Assembly: GCA_021203705.1 (NCBI GenBank)
Contig: JAJQAR010000176.1
Coordinates: forward strand, 1-7,685
DNA length: 7,685 nucleotides
Source of the DNA: Prevotella sp.
Lineage (GTDB): Bacteria > Bacteroidota > Bacteroidia > Bacteroidales > Bacteroidaceae
Direction: 5' to 3'
Part shown: in pieces, positions 6,309 through 7,685 of the stretch
Numbering within the stretch: position 1 is the first letter of the stretch
Layout: each line of letters begins with the position of its first letter
Position numbers and translations under genes: made by a program
The notes under the pieces: model-generated
Seen by the model: the letters and a program-made list of their open reading frames with translations, nothing else
The model's database searches: none
Told to the model about the DNA's origin: nothing

Positions 6309-7646
6309 TCAACGCATCATCGGATTACCCTTCATCGCGCCCATCATCTTGCTCATGTTCGGATTGGTAATCATCTTCATCATTTTACGCGTTTGGTCAA
6401 ACTGCTTTATCAGTCGGTTTACTTCCTGTATGTTGGTGCCTGAACCTTTCGCTATGCGCTGGCGACGACTCGTGTTGAGGATTTCTGGAGTGGTTCGCTC
6501 TTTGGGCGTCATACTGAGGATTATAGCCTCTATTCCCTTGAATGCGTCATCGTCGATATCAATATCCTTTATCGCCTTTCCCACTCCTGGTATCATGGAT
6601 GCCAACTCCTTAACATTTCCCATCTTCTTGATCTGGTGTATCTGATTAAGGAAATCGTTGAAATCAAACTTGTTCTTCTGTATCTTCTTCTGAAGTCGCT
6701 TCGCCTCCTCCTCGTCAAATTGCTCCTGGGCTCGCTCCACAAGACTTACGATGTCGCCCATTCCAAGTATTCGGTCTGCCATTCGTGAGGGGTGGAACGC
6801 ATCTATCGCCTCCATCTTCTCGCCTGTACCTATGAACTTGATAGGTTTCGTTACAACGGTACGAATACTTATCGCTGCTCCGCCACGGGTGTCGCCATCG
6901 AGCTTTGTGAGTACTACGCCATCAAAGTCAAGACGGTCGTTAAACTCCTTTGCCGTGTTCACAGCATCCTGACCTGTCATGGAGTCCACAACAAACAGCG
7001 TCTCGTCGGGATTGACAGAGTTCTTGAGCGTCTCTATCTCGTTCATCATCTCCTCGTCAACAGCAAGACGACCGGCGGTATCTATGATTACTACATCGTT
7101 GCCCTTTGCCTTCGCTTCCTTAATGGCGTTAGCTGCAATCTCAACGACATCCTTACTGTCTGGCTCTGTATATACTGGAACACCTATCTGCTCGGCAACA
7201 ACCTTCAACTGTTCAATAGCGGCTGGACGGTAAACATCGCACGCAACAAGCAATGGCTTCTTGTGCTGCTTATTCTTCAGCATATTGGCCAACTTACCGG
7301 AGAACGTTGTCTTTCCTGATCCTTGAAGTCCTGACATCAATATTATCGCCGGACGACCCTCAAGTTTCAAACCTACACTCTCTCCACCCATCAATTCGGC
7401 AAGTTCATCGTGCACGAGCTTGACCATCATCTGACCAGGCTTGACCGCCGTAAGCACGTTCATACCCAATGCCTTCTGCTTAACCGTATCGGTGAATGTC
7501 TTCGCCACCTTATAGTTAACATCGGCATCTAAAAGGGCACGCCTTACATCTTTCAGGGTCTCGGCAACGTTAATCTCCGTGATTTTTCCCTCTCCCTTAA
7601 GAATTTTAAATGAGCGTTCAAGTCTGTCACTTAGGTTTTCAAACAT
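6309..7646 (-). CDS. ffh: Ffh, signal recognition particle GTPase (SRP54)
   Basis: 445 residues, normal for bacterial Ffh. It binds 4.5S RNA and signal sequences of nascent membrane and secreted proteins and docks with FtsY at the membrane. The N domain is about residues 1-95. The G domain has GLQGSGKTT (106-114, P-loop), DVYRPAAIEQL (137-147), DTAGR (189-193), TKLDGD (247-252, guanine specificity) and GTGE (273-276). The M domain (about 296-435) contains the RNA-binding helix-turn-helix SRRQRIAKGSGTNIQEVN (403-420) and a methionine-rich tail (KMMKMITNPNMSKMMGAMKGNPMMR region, 421-445). The start MFENLSDRLERSF is the family norm. Only 39 bases of A/T-rich upstream sequence (7647-7685) lie in the window and show no clear promoter box. 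folD follows after 69 bases on the same strand. Confidence 0.98.
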   Translation of the reverse strand: MFENLSDRLERSFKILKGEGKITEINVAETLKDVRRALLDADVNYKVAKTFTDTVKQKALGMNVLTAVKPGQMMVKLVHDELAELMGGESVGLKLEGRPAIILMSGLQGSGKTTFSGKLANMLKNKQHKKPLLVACDVYRPAAIEQLKVVAEQIGVPVYTEPDSKDVVEIAANAIKEAKAKGNDVVIIDTAGRLAVDEEMMNEIETLKNSVNPDETLFVVDSMTGQDAVNTAKEFNDRLDFDGVVLTKLDGDTRGGAAISIRTVVTKPIKFIGTGEKMEAIDAFHPSRMADRILGMGDIVSLVERAQEQFDEEEAKRLQKKIQKNKFDFNDFLNQIHQIKKMGNVKELASMIPGVGKAIKDIDIDDDAFKGIEAIILSMTPKERTTPEILNTSRRQRIAKGSGTNIQEVNRLIKQFDQTRKMMKMITNPNMSKMMGAMKGNPMMR

Positions 7647-7685
7647 AGTCTATATTTTGTCTTGTTATCTTATTGTTTCTTATGT

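Noticed and set aside
5667..6443. 258-codon plus-strand open frame over folD and the end of ffh
   Set aside because: It is antisense to two clearly conserved genes, its translation has no recognisable domain, and no promoter is visible.
6792..7319. 175-codon plus-strand open frame inside ffh
   Set aside because: It lies fully opposite the Ffh GTPase domain. The open frame is a by-product of ffh codon use and matches no family I recognise.

Overview
The window looks like a chromosome fragment of a Bacteroidales bacterium, most likely Prevotella or a close relative. The protein sequences of the housekeeping genes are of Bacteroidetes type. Start codons mostly follow A-rich leaders rather than strong Shine-Dalgarno sites. 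The only convincing promoter element is a Bacteroidetes-type -7 box (TAnnTTTG). The large secreted protein ends in the short 'GRRL..PVKGLNIVK..DG' tail common at the C termini of secreted Prevotella/Bacteroides proteins. The genus is an inference, as no rRNA is present.

All complete genes are on the minus strand, so the transcription order runs from high to low coordinates. ffh (signal recognition particle GTPase) comes first at 6309-7646. It is followed by folD (one-carbon folate metabolism, 5361-6239), a 62-residue single-TPR protein (5145-5333), and a four-gene 2-oxoacid:ferredoxin oxidoreductase cluster. In order that cluster is a 2x[4Fe-4S] ferredoxin subunit (4841-5071), the alpha subunit VorB/KorA (3756-4835), the TPP-binding beta subunit (2955-3719) and the gamma subunit (2380-2922). 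Gaps from folD onward are 5 to 73 bases, consistent with one transcript. The oxidoreductase links oxidation of a 2-oxoacid to acyl-CoA with ferredoxin reduction, or runs in reverse for carboxylation, in anaerobic metabolism.

A 257-base gap (2123-2379 approx.) separates this cluster from the next gene and holds a promoter plus several short repeats that look like an operator. The next gene is a long minus-strand reading frame, 1-2124, with no stop inside the window. It encodes a secreted Omp28-like protein with a thioredoxin-type CTYC motif and a C-terminal sorting-like tail.

The left edge is the strangest part. Positions 2-86 and 96-180 form an 85-base inverted repeat with only three mismatches and a 9-base loop. 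Each arm encodes the same C-terminal tail, one on each strand. The plus-strand copy ends in a stop at 92-94. The minus-strand copy loses its expected stop and reads on antisense through the other. This is either an unusual tail-to-tail junction of two paralogous secreted-protein genes made by recombination, or a chimeric/assembly joint. I see no defence system, CRISPR array, transposase, tRNA or rRNA.
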